Made by a program: the position numbers and the translations under genes. 64,000 nucleotides of DNA from the NCBI GenBank assembly GCA_030278955.1, contig JAOANR010000002.1, positions 25,468,057-25,532,056 on the forward strand, read 5' to 3'. Numbering within the stretch: position 1 is the first letter of the stretch; each line of letters opens with the position of its first letter. Of this stretch, positions 45,381 to 56,448 are shown one piece after another. The notes under the pieces are model-generated. The model searched no databases, had not been told where the DNA came from, and was given only the letters and a program-made list of their open reading frames with translations. Origin of the DNA: Hygrophila difformis. Lineage: Eukaryota; Streptophyta; Magnoliopsida; Lamiales; Acanthaceae.

Positions 45381-46139
45381 TGTTAACCCAAAGAAAAAAT
45401 ATATCAAAGCCCACCTAGTTTTTAGTCTCGGCCCAATCTGTAAAAATATATCCGAAAGGGGGAGGCCCATTATGTGAAGATATATCCGAAAGTCATCTTC
45501 AAATCAGTAAAGATATATCCGGAAGGAGGGACACATCTTCAATATCCCAGTCGGTGAAAATATATCCGGAAAAGAGGACGCACCTTCAAAGGCCCAATCC
45601 ATTTTTCAAGGCTCGGTCCAATTCAAAATTTATCCGGATAATGACCCAGTGGGAGAACCGGCACCATAATGCAGGGGCGACAGTGAGGTGACCCAGGCCA
45701 CCAACCAGCCGTATCCTCAAGCCGCCACGCCTCCTAGGTGCCTGTGGTGTAACCAGAAGTCAAGGGAAGGTTGCATCTCATTAATGCAGGGCGGCGACAG
45801 GACGGCGCCATCACCTAATCCAAGGAGAAGGTCTCGTGCGCCATCAACGGGAGGAATCACTGCAATGAACAGAGGGTGTCGTCCCACTCTCTATAAAAGG
45901 ATGAAGAAGCATGGTAGCAGAGGACATCCAAAAACCCCCAAGAGGACGCACTTTCATATTTTTACTTTCTGCAACTTTTCTTTTCTGCAAGTTTCTTTTA
46001 GCTTTATTTTCCATTCTGCACTTTAATTCCTTTACAGCTTTCTTATTTTCGTGTAATTCCTTTCTGCAATTCTTGTAATCCTTTTGACACTCATCAATCA
46101 AAAAGGAAGTTTCTCTCTCAAAGAAATTCTTGGTTAACA
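45381..46139 (+). repeat. 3' LTR of element E
   Basis: Near-identical to 41256-42015 and preceded by GCGCGAGGGGGGCATC; followed by ATACC. Confidence 0.9.
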
Positions 46140-46144
46140 ATACC

Positions 46145-47355
46145 ATTGTTAGAGACAATAATTGAAGGCACCCACCATCTTCTTCTTCTTCATCTCTCTT
46201 CTTCGAAACCCTAACTCCATCACTCCATTGCAATCAAAATACATAAGAAATTGATAGATATAATAAAATATGGAAGAAGATGATTCCCAAGATATTGTGT
46301 AGAAAAATATTGAAGTTTTGAAGCTTTTTATTGCGTTCCATGTTTGTTATCATGTTGCTCGCTCTTTCATTTTCGAAGTTGCAGAGTCGGACATCAATGG
46401 CCATGCGAAACTCGCCATTTCTTCCACGAGTGGTCGAAATATACAAGCAAAATCAGCCATCAACGGCATTGAAGGTGTAAAATAGGGAAAATAAATTTAC
46501 ATTACAGTAGTCGGCCACCGATGGCTTTTTGTATATGAAGGAGTTCGGCCAATGATGGTCATTTGTGTGTGAAGGATTTTGGCCAGTGGTGGCCGTTTGT
46601 GTATGCAGGAGTTCGGCTAGTGGTGGCCGTTTTTATCTAAGTTAGTATTATTATTATTATGATTGTAGTGGTATTGTATCTATACATGCAATTAGCTCAC
46701 AAATCATTTATATTGTAGTGGTATTGTAACAATAACAATTCATTTATGCAATTGAGTTTGGTCGGTTTTCTTCTTCTTCATTGTCTCTCCTCTTCTTCAT
46801 TCCCCTCTTTTTTCCCTTCGTTTCCCCTGTCTTGCGACTTTGAGTGTGGGAGTTTTGGTGTAGTATGTGTTTTATGGTGGGTATTAGGATTTTATTATTG
46901 AGTGCCCATGATACATATTGTAGTGCTCTTATACTTTTAAGCTGAAAAGAGTAATGTGGGTAAAAATATTTTGTGTGCCCCTAACATTATATATTTCTCT
47001 TTTTTTTTTTTTTTTTTTTGCCTGGTGTGCCTTTGCATTATGTTTTTAAGGGAATGTATTGTGTGCATATAACGGGAGAAAAAAAAAAAAAAATTAACCC
47101 CCCCTAGTTCCCTCCGTAGTCCGTACCTTCTTATACATATAAGAGAAAAAGTCAATACTGGCTACCAATACCTCAGTGGACCTTTTTACGTGGTCTGTGC
47201 ATTATTCGTGAGTCCAGGATCTCTGCTCCTGGTGAAGACACTCCGGTTATATTGTGCCGCCCACACGTTGAACGATGGAGATTCATTCTAGAGTGGGGTT
47301 TGTGGATCCGCCAAGAATTACCGGATACCCTCATCCCCATGCGGTCATGCCTCTT
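46145..47355. other. Spacer upstream of the DENN gene
   Basis: 46150-46250 has CTTCTTCTTC and GAAACCCTAACTCCATC, which look like a plant 5' untranslated region, but no open frame follows. A 34-bp repeat is listed separately. Homopolymer runs lie at about 47000-47020 and 47080-47105. No gene is supported. Confidence 0.4.
46511..46646. repeat. 34-bp tandem repeat, four copies
   Basis: Units starting T(C/T)GGC(C/T)A at 46511, 46545, 46579 and 46613, exactly 34 bp apart, with body GTGGTGGCCGTTTGTGTATG(A/C)AGGAGT-like. Confidence 0.8.
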
Positions 47356-47360
47356 TTATA

Positions 47361-47371
47361 CTATATATATA
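47361..47371 (+). promoter_or_regulatory. Possible TATA box of the DENN gene
   Basis: CTATATATATA lies about 1.1 kb before the start codon. The distance suggests a 5' leader with an intron; CAGCAG just before 48460 is a possible acceptor. Motif and position only. Confidence 0.35.
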
Positions 47372-48484
47372 CAATTTTCGAGTTTCCATTTGCAAAAAGT
47401 CTGAAAACCATTTCCATTATAAGTTAATTAAAGTAACAAAGCACTGTAATTCATCGGCGTTCCCACTGTTTTGGTCTGGACTTTTGCAGTGGAAGGGTGT
47501 TTCCTTTTCCCCTTTTTCTTGATTTTACCAATTTTCGGCATCGTTTTCTTGTTGAAAAATCGACAGCCTTGCTTTAGTCATGGTCACCTGCAATTGAATT
47601 GATTCCGTCTATGTGACTTTATGTCCGAAAAATGATCTGCACAGATTATATGATGTTGGGGCGTTTGTTTTTTCCCAAACCAAACTTGATACACCCTTTA
47701 AGGTGAATTCTTGGCTTTTTCTTTACTTCTTTTATCGATGTTTATCTTATCGTTGCTGCATATTTCGTTTCAGTTGCTCTTGTTTTAATGATTTTATTTG
47801 TTCTATGCAGTAAATGTGTTGATTATGTTATCCGAAACTAAAATAGTGCCTGCGTCTTTGTTGAAGTTTATAGGAAATTGCGAGGACTGTGCAAATTCTT
47901 TTTCTGTTTTTATTTAGCTCTACTTTATTTAGTAATGATTGTAGACTGGTTGTGAGTGAAATACAGAGATGTTTTCTATCAGGGTTTTGACTTAAATTGT
48001 TGTATGGATGCTGAATTTCCGATTGGTACTGGTTCCTCTAATTATTATGCCTGTCCACGACATTATGTCACTTTGGGAATTCGAGTAATTTGTTTTATTT
48101 GGATGAATAACAATGGTATATCTTTGATCTGCTTAAACTGTAACAAACTAGTATTCCCACTCTGATGCCCATCACAGCAGCAGAATCACTCTCTGACTGG
48201 GCAGTACGATGTTATAATGTATAGGGGACTTGTTAGCTATTAGTAGTATTACTTGTGAAAAACGGATAAAATAGAACTGGGATATAGATTCAAGATAATT
48301 ACTCACTGAAGTGTTTTGTATATTCTACCTGACTGGGAGAGACTATGATCAATGGCAATTTGTATTAATTGAAAAACGACCCCATACTGACTTTCTTTCT
48401 AATAATTTACCATTTATTATATTGAAAGTGATTCTCACTAGTGCTCATACCAGCAGATAATTCAGGGGAGAGCACACTTAAGAG

Positions 48485-51400
48485 ATGGAGAAAGAAGAAG
48501 ACTCAGGAAGCCCCAGTTGGTATTCGTCATTCTTCACGCAATCAAATGAAGATGTTGCCAGACCTGTTGCACCCACTGTTAGCTCGCCGCAGCAACCTTC
48601 TGTTGTATATTCATTGAAAGAAGAAAATGGTAGCCAACTTCAAAGACTTCAAAATCATGTTGCAAGGATAATAAAGAGCCTATCGAGTCCTCCAGAAGTA
48701 AAAAGTGGATCTTACAACCCAGAAATACTAACTACTCAGAAACGTCAGTGGGCTAACTTTCATTTACAGTCACTAGTAAGTTCCCTTCTCATAAGTTTAA
48801 ATATGTAATATTTTACACATATACTTTGGATATATCATCTGGTTGGATAAAAATGCATTACAGACACCACCACTATATCATTTACTTTGGAGTTCAACTT
48901 GTTATTCATGAAATAATCAAATATAGTCATTAGGATGATGACTCCATAAAATCCAAAGTTTGTTCCGTGAGGTTTTTGGATGTAATTATGTTGTTAAAGT
49001 CTACAGGATCACAGAGTCTGGAAGGAGCCATCGAAGCTTTTTGAAAGCATGGTTGTTGTCGGGCTTCCTCCTACTTCTGATGTTCAAGCACTTCAAAATC
49101 TATACAATGGGAAAAAGTTTAAAGGTTCTATGAGACTTCAAAGTGCACTTGATGACCAGAATCATTCTCTTGCTGAACCAAATCTTGAGCCACAGGTGTT
49201 TTTTTTTATCTATATCTTTTGGCTTCCATTTCTACATCTAGATAGTTAAACCTAATCCTGTTTTGTCACTTTCAGGTCTTGTTTGTTTACCCTCCTGAAA
49301 AACAGTTGCCACTCAAATACAAGGACCTGCTTTCATTTTGCTTTCCTTCAGGAGTAGAGGTGCGATGAAATGTTCTGAGTTGTTCCTTTGAACTCATAAA
49401 CTAAAATTTGCCCGCCGACATTTTAAAAACCTACACCTTTGTTGCAATTGAAAACCCATTAGCAAAATTTCTCAAGGCAAAGTGTTAGGGCCTATATTTT
49501 AGGTTGTATTTTACTGAATTTTAGATCTCTTCTTTGTTTACCTGGCATACATGATCTTTCAACTACAAGCTCACCGGACATGTTCTCTTTCTAGTACATA
49601 AGATCTTGTAAGTAATATGCTATCATGTTTTGAAAGTCACAATGTTTTGTCGTAATTTATTTCCCATTTTCTTAAAAACATTACACAATGACCATTCTAT
49701 CTCATATGTACTCTCGTATTATATGGAATATCGTGATTTGCGCTTGGTGACTCTGTTGAGTCTCAGACATCCGCAAGGCATATATTTTATTGGTGCATAA
49801 TAATGAGAAATCTGATCTGCATATGGGTAATGCTTGAATTGTTTGTTTGTTGAATGTTTTGCTGTTGATGGTTTGTTCAGCATATAAGCTGAAGGCAGGT
49901 ATGTTTTTAGCTTACTAAAAAGAGACTAATAGCATCCAGTGTTTGTTTATATAGATTTGACTGTTCTTATAAAGTTTCTAATTGACTTTTGATGGCAGGT
50001 TAATGCTGTGGAGAGAACTCGATCGATGAGTGAATTAAATGAAATATTATTGGGACAGGTAATTCAAAGGATGATTTATGCTTTGCTTATTTAATGCATC
50101 TTTTCATGAATTTGGACCATTTCTAAAACTAATCAATAAGCGTAGGGTTTTGCATTATATTATAATGTTTTGAGTCTTTTAGATGCAAGGCATTTAATAA
50201 AATAATCTGTTCATCTAATCATTGAGGTGTTTCTGAGAACACAATTTGTCAGCATTTGCAGATTTTCAGTAATATATACTTAACTATGGCCCGTCTTCCT
50301 TTCCTTTATCATTCATTTTTTCGGCCCCTTCTCTTTGTACATCAAAGGAAGAGTCATTGTCATGACTATCTCAGATCCCTGTCATAGAGTGTTCATTATA
50401 CGGCATTTTAATCATTACTCATTTTGCATTTGCTTTTCTTAAAGCGTCATGAACTCATTGGCTGTATTTTTAGGAACATCTCAAACAGAGTGATCTGTCC
50501 TTTGTCTTCCGGCTGCAGGTATGTTGAAAAGTGTAATACTGTTATCTTTTGTAACTAGTTCTTTGCTTTTCTGCATTGAGTTGGGTCTACATGACCTCAT
50601 TTCCTGAATAAGTTTCTGAATGGTTTGGTTCATATTAATCTTAGTTATGTAAGGAGATTGCTACACATCTTACGATAAAAGAGACATTATTTTTCTTTAT
50701 CTGTGTATTAAAATGTTTTATATCAGTGATCATCTAGCATTATTTCTGAATTTAGGATATGTTGACTCTCTCCCTCTTTGTACTCACCTATATAATCCCA
50801 TCCCACGACCCACAAACCAAATTGGGTATGAATTGTTATGTTTTTGCTCTTGAATCAGGTAGCAGATAATTCGACACTTTATGGATGCTGCATTTTGGTT
50901 GAAGAGATCATACAAAGGCCTTCGGGCCTGATTTCCATGATTTCAGATGGGCAACCTCTTAGCTCAAGCTTTGGTCGTCATATTTTAACTACACAGCGAT
51001 GTTATTGTATTCTTTCCAGGGTGCCCCTTTTTGAGTTGCATTTTGGTGTGTTAGATAGGTATGTGAATGATTTTAGTCTATGATTCTACATCCAATACTG
51101 AAATTCTTATTTGATGTGTTTCCTTCACCTTCGTAGCATCTTCACTGAGGAGAGACTGGAACGTTTGACAAAGCAGATAAATTATTTGAATTTGGAGTCA
51201 CCTGTCGGCAACTGTGTGGCTGAAATGATTGATGAGAGAGCTGGTGTTTCATCATTGGAAGATGGTGAAGGCAACATGCAAAATGGAATAGTTGAAGCAT
51301 CTAAATCACAGACATGTAATTTGTTCTCAGGAAAACTGACAGACGTTACATCTCATTTGGAGCATAAAGATGTCGGAAACTCTGTCTCTACGAAAGAACC

Positions 51401-54400
51401 TATTAGTGATGATGCCCCACTTGACCAAACTTCTCATGGCAAAGAAACTCCTGTTGGTACCTCCATCAACGGCAATTGTACAAGCAAACAATCCGCAGAT
51501 AGGCGTTTACTTGATGCTGTTTTACCCTTGTTATGGTTTCAGCAATGTGAAAGCTCTGAATCTTCCTCCAGGTAGATTATATCTGTCCTTTCGGCCCATG
51601 GATATGTTCACATGTATGATCCATATGCATTGGAGAATATGATCGTGCCTCATCTTGTACTTTGGGCAGCTGTTTAAAGACTAGTGCAATTTTAAACATC
51701 TGTTTTGGTTCTCATCACTGTCTGAGGAATTGTGTTTGCTTTTTTAGCGAATAACTGAACTTTTTGAGGTGGGTTAGAAAGTTGTGTATTCTGTTCTTGA
51801 ACTGCGTCATGCTTTACATGTTGATGATGATGTCCCTTTTTTATATTGTTTCCTGAGGATTAAAAATGGACACTGAGAGTAACCTTATCAAAAAGGAAAA
51901 ACACTGCGCTTATGCCCTAATTTGCGAATTCTAGCTAAAAGTATTTGCAAAGGTGGATTTATAATTTGCTTTTTGCAGTTTTCATGGTTCTGCAATTGAA
52001 GATGGGCGTTTCAGAAGTGACATGGAGGAGACAGAAATTGAAGATACATCATCATCTGGCCAGGATATCTTCAGTGATCACAGTGATATCATTGAGTGGG
52101 CAAAGGTTGGAGTTTTGTACACTTTTTTTGTTTGATATCATTAACTTTGTAATTTGATTAGCAAATCTAATTATATGATGCCCTATTTGCAGGCAAACAA
52201 TCATGGATCCTTACAAATAATCTGTGAATATTACAGACTAAACTGTCCACCCCGTGGATCGAAAATCAGGTTCCAACCATTGGAGCACTTGCATCCTTTG
52301 GAGTACAGCAGACCTGATGAAAGAATCCTCCATATTGCGGGATCGACTGTTGATTTGAAATCATACAACTTGAGTCTGGAACGGGCAGAGGTATCATCTG
52401 TTTGAGATTAGCGCATCTATAATTGTAAAGTTAATTTAATTTTTTTCATAAAATAGCTCTTAACTCCTTAGCATGTTGAGAAATTGTTTTTTCTTTTTGT
52501 ATGCGGATGTGTCATTCAAAGTTAAATATCATCTTAATTGTGAAATCCCGGCTTTTACCACAGGCCCACAGTGTGTCCGTGGCAGAGGAGGAAGCAGCAG
52601 CCTTGTCAACATGGGCTGTTTCTTGTTTATGTGGCTCCCTTCGTCTCGAGCATGTATGCTAGTTACTAAACATAAACATATTCCTTTGTACTTTTATTAG
52701 CAAACATTAATAGGTCTTATCTTGCATATAATTGTGGACTTCAAACTTACTTGCACGGTTGGATGCATACCTAAGAACTCATTTTGTACCAACCAACATC
52801 ATAGTCGGAACCTAGGTTTTCTGGATGCTTTCAAGCGTCAATGTTTGGGTTATTGATGCAGTCTTCTTACAGGTGTTGACTCTTTTCACTGGTGTTCTAC
52901 TGGAGAAACAAATTGTGGTTGTTTGTTCCAATTTGGTAAGTCTTATTTTTATTGAAAGTGATTTAACTTTTTTGTTTTTATTATTAGTAACACCCAATCT
53001 GCATTTGTTTTTTTTTTTTGTTTTTCAGGGAATTTTGTCTGCATTGGTTCTGTCTATTATCCCCCTGATTCGTCCATACCAGTGGCAAAGCTTGTTAATG
53101 CCGGTAAAGTTTTGTTCTTGTTTGCACTTTCTTTTCCTAGGTTGTCTTTGGGTTGTGTATGCAATCACGATTTTTCAAACTATGTGACAAGAGTGTTTTC
53201 TACAGGTCTTGCCAAATGAAATGTTGGACTTTCTGGATGCACCCGTTCCTTACATAGTGAGTTTCTAACACTTTTGGCTGACATATGGAATTGATGATCT
53301 CTCTTACTTTTTAGATCAGTCTTCTAGAATTCTCTGAGGGGTTGATTATTTTGGATGTTCTAATCAATTCTTTTATTTACCTCTTTACTTTGTAAAGAGA
53401 AACCGACTTTTATGTACTTGGAAATTGTATTCATTTGATGTTTTACTTTTGAATTTTCCTTTTCATTGAGTAGGTAGGTGTGCAGCACAAGACAGCTGAA
53501 GTGCAATCAAGGTTAACAAATGCGATTCTAATCGATGCAAACCTAAATCAGGTACTTATGGTTCTAAATGCCTGAACTGTTGCTCTAGAAATAGACACCA
53601 AAAAGGCAGCATTTTAGTTATGTATTTATTTTAATTTATTATTTGTATCAAAAGACTGAGGTATAGCCTTATCATTCCCTTTGTTGAATTGTGGTCGACA
53701 GGTGAAATCACCAACGGTACCACATCTGCCCCGACATAAACAACTATACACAGCTCTTAGCCCATACTATGCATCGCTAGTGGGCGAGAGTTATTTGGGA
53801 AAGAAAAGGAGAGTCTATGAATGTAATGAAGCACAGGTAGATATACTCATTCTTGGGAGCTACAGGTGTTGCTGTTCGTTTGTGTGTTGTCATTTCTTCC
53901 TATCTGAAAGTGATTTTCAACTTCTCGAATTTGTAGGTTGAAGCTGCGAAAGGGTTTTTAGGAGCGTTGAGTACTTACTTGGATACTCTATCTTCTAACC
54001 TTCGCTCTCACACAATCACTAATGTCCAATCAAATGATGACAAGGTAATTGCGGTAGAATCATTCTTTACTAATTTGATGAAAGACTCCAATTTTCATTG
54101 CATGAGCTGTTAACCAGATGGGCAACAAATCCTCAGTTTCCAAGATGCAAGGATTGTAATGAAGTGCAGAATTCCTGGATTATATTTTCACTTATTATTA
54201 TTATTTTTTGCTGTGCATCACTTATTATTATTGAATAAATAATAAATTCAAATATTTTTGGAAAATTAAAGATAGTTTTAGTTATTAATTTTAAATTTAT
54301 ACAACTTCAAATTCAATCAATTCTTTTGACTTCAGACTTCAAATTCATATCCTATTCAGTTTTGTCAAACGTGATCTTAGTGTCGTTGTATGCAATGCAT

Positions 54401-54796
54401 GTATACATCCTCTCTGTATTGGTGACAAACACAATACAGAGATGTTGGCTAGCCGGATTGATTAGAAATTTTTTAACAAACGATTATAAGTTTGAAAGTG
54501 ATTCAATACAATGGCTTACATTTTTAATTATTCCGTTTGTTTTTATTGCGCTTCAGGTGTCCTTACTTTTAAGGGAGAGTTTCATCGAGTCATTCCCCAG
54601 GGGTGATCGACACTTCATGAAGGTACTATTTAACATATTTCATTTCAAATAAATCTATGATGACTCTTACTAAAGCAGAATTTAGAATTTAATGAGCAAA
54701 GTTGTAAGACTCTTCTTGAAAATGCAGCTTTTTGTCGATACACAGCTCTTCTCTGTACATACAGATTTTGTGCTTTCTTTCTTCCAGAAGGAGTAG
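48485..54796 (+). CDS. DENN domain-containing protein, 18 coding exons, 787 residues
   Basis: The only intact host gene. Coding exons: 48485-48775, 49007-49195, 49276-49359, 49999-50058, 50474-50518, 50859-51058, 51137-51571, 51979-52105, 52193-52390, 52564-52653, 52873-52935, 53029-53103, 53206-53256, 53474-53551, 53702-53836, 53937-54044, 54557-54622, 54728-54796. All introns are GT-AG and the total is 2364 bases with no stop before TAG. Residues about 98-290 look like the upstream DENN part (FVYPPEKQLPLKYKDLLSFC, FRLQVADNSTLYGCCIL). Exon 7 encodes a poorly conserved, probably disordered insert. The core DENN (about 500-690) has LTLFTGVLLEKQIVVVCSNLG and IIPLIRPYQWQSLLMPVLP. DENN proteins are exchange factors for Rab GTPases in membrane traffic; the Rab partner of this plant clade is not deducible here. 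Confidence 0.93.
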
Positions 54797-55278
54797 TTGC
54801 TGCGAATTCAGCTTCCGAACTGACAATCTTGAAACAGCTTCTGTGAATGGCATAAATTTTGTCTCAAACATTCAAGATGCGGACAGAATTGTTGTAGTTG
54901 AGAATACAATTCAGTATGCATATACCCTCATTGAAGAGGTATCGGGCAAACCATCCTCTTTTGTTAATTACTAAAGAAAAGGGAACAAAAAAGAGAGGAA
55001 TCTCCAGTGAAATGAACATCCATAGGTATGTGAAATGTGTGTATCAGAAGGACATCTGAAATCAAAATGAATGGATGAATATTACAATCATGGTGGTATT
55101 CGATCTGCTGGTATTAATGCCAAATTTACTCTCTGTAAGTTGCTCTATAACCAAGTTCAGTTGAGTTATCAGTTCATATAGTCCCCTAACTATGTGGGTG
55201 ACATTTTTTGAGATCTAATTAAAAGTTGTCAAAATTAAAACTTGTGTCAGATGCATTGCTCGTGTGTGTTTTATTGAT
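54797..55278 (+). other. 3' untranslated and downstream region of the DENN gene
   Basis: No further conserved coding sequence. A frame over 54732-54974 overlaps the last exon out of phase and is not supported. No clear AATAAA signal was seen in the first 200 bases. Confidence 0.45.
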
Positions 55279-55287
55279 ATATTAAGA

Positions 55288-55894
55288 GGGATTGGTTACG
55301 GTGCAATCACCAAAACCCGCAGCACATCAAGACAACAATCTCAACCGTTCGTTTAAGATCCAACGGTCCAAAATGTAACAGGGTAAAATTGTCCAATTTT
55401 TTTTTTAATGTCAAGTCGCTAAAAATACACGTCATCGCTGAAGAACATTATGCATATGATGAAATGCACACAGTTTTGTCGCTGAAAAATACTATAGTGC
55501 GTCGCTGAAATTTATTAAACCAAAGAATTAGGGTTTGAAACTTTTACGAAGTCGCTGAAATGCACAATATCAAGTCGCTGAAAAATACTATAGTTTGTCG
55601 CTGAAATATACTATAGTGCGTCGCTGAAATATACTACTCCGTCGCTGAAAATACACGGAAGACGCGCTGAAAATAATATGCATGTCGCTGAAAATAATAT
55701 ATTAATCAACAAAATCGCTAAAAATTACATACCTTATCGCTGAAATGTATTAAAATATATTTTGGAGTAATATGGCATAATTACCTTTTTACCCTTCCAG
55801 TTCATCTCAACTGTTGATTTAAAAAGCTAATCAACGATTGAAAAAAACCGTAGTACATCATGTCAAATCCCATAGTTGCACCCTAACTTCTCCC
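55288..55894. mobile_element. Mutator-type MITE with 9-bp target duplication
   Basis: ATATTAAGA occurs exactly at 55279-55287 and 55895-55903, flanking ends GGGATTGGTTACGGTGCAA and (inverted) GGGAGAAGTTAGGGTGCAA. A 9-bp duplication is characteristic of Mutator-like elements. The interior has no transposase. It carries thirteen copies of (T/G)CGCT(G/A)A(A/G) between about 55430 and 55745. Confidence 0.8.
55430..55750. repeat. GTCGCTGAAA motif array inside the MITE
   Basis: Thirteen TCGCTGAAA-like motifs separated by 12-55 bp, with linkers such as AATACTATAGTGCG repeated more than once. Irregular spacing and degenerate linkers exclude a CRISPR-like array. Confidence 0.8.
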
Positions 55895-55954
55895 ATATTA
55901 AGATACATGGATTGACAAGATGAAATAAATATGTATTCCATAAGTGTTTGTTGG

Positions 55955-56295
55955 TGTAATACATGCATCTACTTTGCAATACATAACACGGCCCAAATAT
56001 ATGTATTGAATGTCTTAATAACCAAGCAAAGAAGAAGAAAGAAAAGTTGATTTTCTCTACCTTGTAGTGGCGGCATGAAGGCCATTTCTTTGCCTATATA
56101 TATGTTGTTAATTGTACCCTTTTATCAATATCATGAATTAGCCTCAAACAAGTGTTCTCTCATTTGCGTTTGCCTTAGTTATTTTCGTTCAACTCTCACT
56201 CCTATATACACATCCATACACACATACTTACTAGTTATTATATACTAGTAATCTTATACTCATATACATACACGTATAATCAATATATCACAACA
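55955..56295 (+). repeat. 5' LTR of element F
   Basis: TGTAATACATGC..TCACAACA; a TATA box (TATATATAT) lies at about 56095-56104. Confidence 0.9.
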
Positions 56296-56310
56296 CGTTA
56301 TCAGCACGAC
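56296..56310 (+). other. Primer binding site of element F (internal tRNA-Ile type)
   Basis: CGTTATCAGCACGAC follows the LTR end directly. It does not begin with TGG. It is complementary to the anticodon arm of plant tRNA-Ile as I recall it, if the wobble inosine is read as G. This implies priming from an internal (half-tRNA) site; the tRNA sequence is from memory, not computed. Confidence 0.5.
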
Positions 56311-56448
56311 CGCTTGGAGTTTGTCATCCCTACCAAAGCTCTGTTCGAGTTTTTCCTGAAAACCCAATTCATACCGGGGTGCTGACGAAATTTTCCAAAA
56401 CCACAAGAAAATCCTGTTGAGTATACTGCTACTATTTTCAATACAAAT

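Larger units (their letters stand above)
41256..46139 (+). mobile_element. Element E: Tat-type derivative with Gag only and long GGCGGCC region
   Basis: LTRs of about 760 bp at 41256-42015 and 45381-46139 differ at roughly a dozen positions. They are flanked by a perfect ATACC target duplication (41251-41255 and 46140-46144). It encodes a Gag related to C and D, then no protease, reverse transcriptase or integrase. The 3' third is a 1-kb GGCGGCC-type repeat field with an antisense TATA box next to the 3' LTR. Primer site TTGGCACACCCAGTGGGAC at 42018 and polypurine tract match those of C and D. Confidence 0.88.

Noticed and set aside
54732..54974. Open frame over the end of the DENN gene
   Set aside because: It is out of phase with the last exon, whose frame ends in FFQKE and TAG at 54794-54796; no conserved wording.
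55430..55750. CRISPR-like look of the GTCGCTGAAA repeats
   Set aside because: Irregular spacing, very short repeat, degenerate linkers, plant context and clear MITE ends exclude a CRISPR array.
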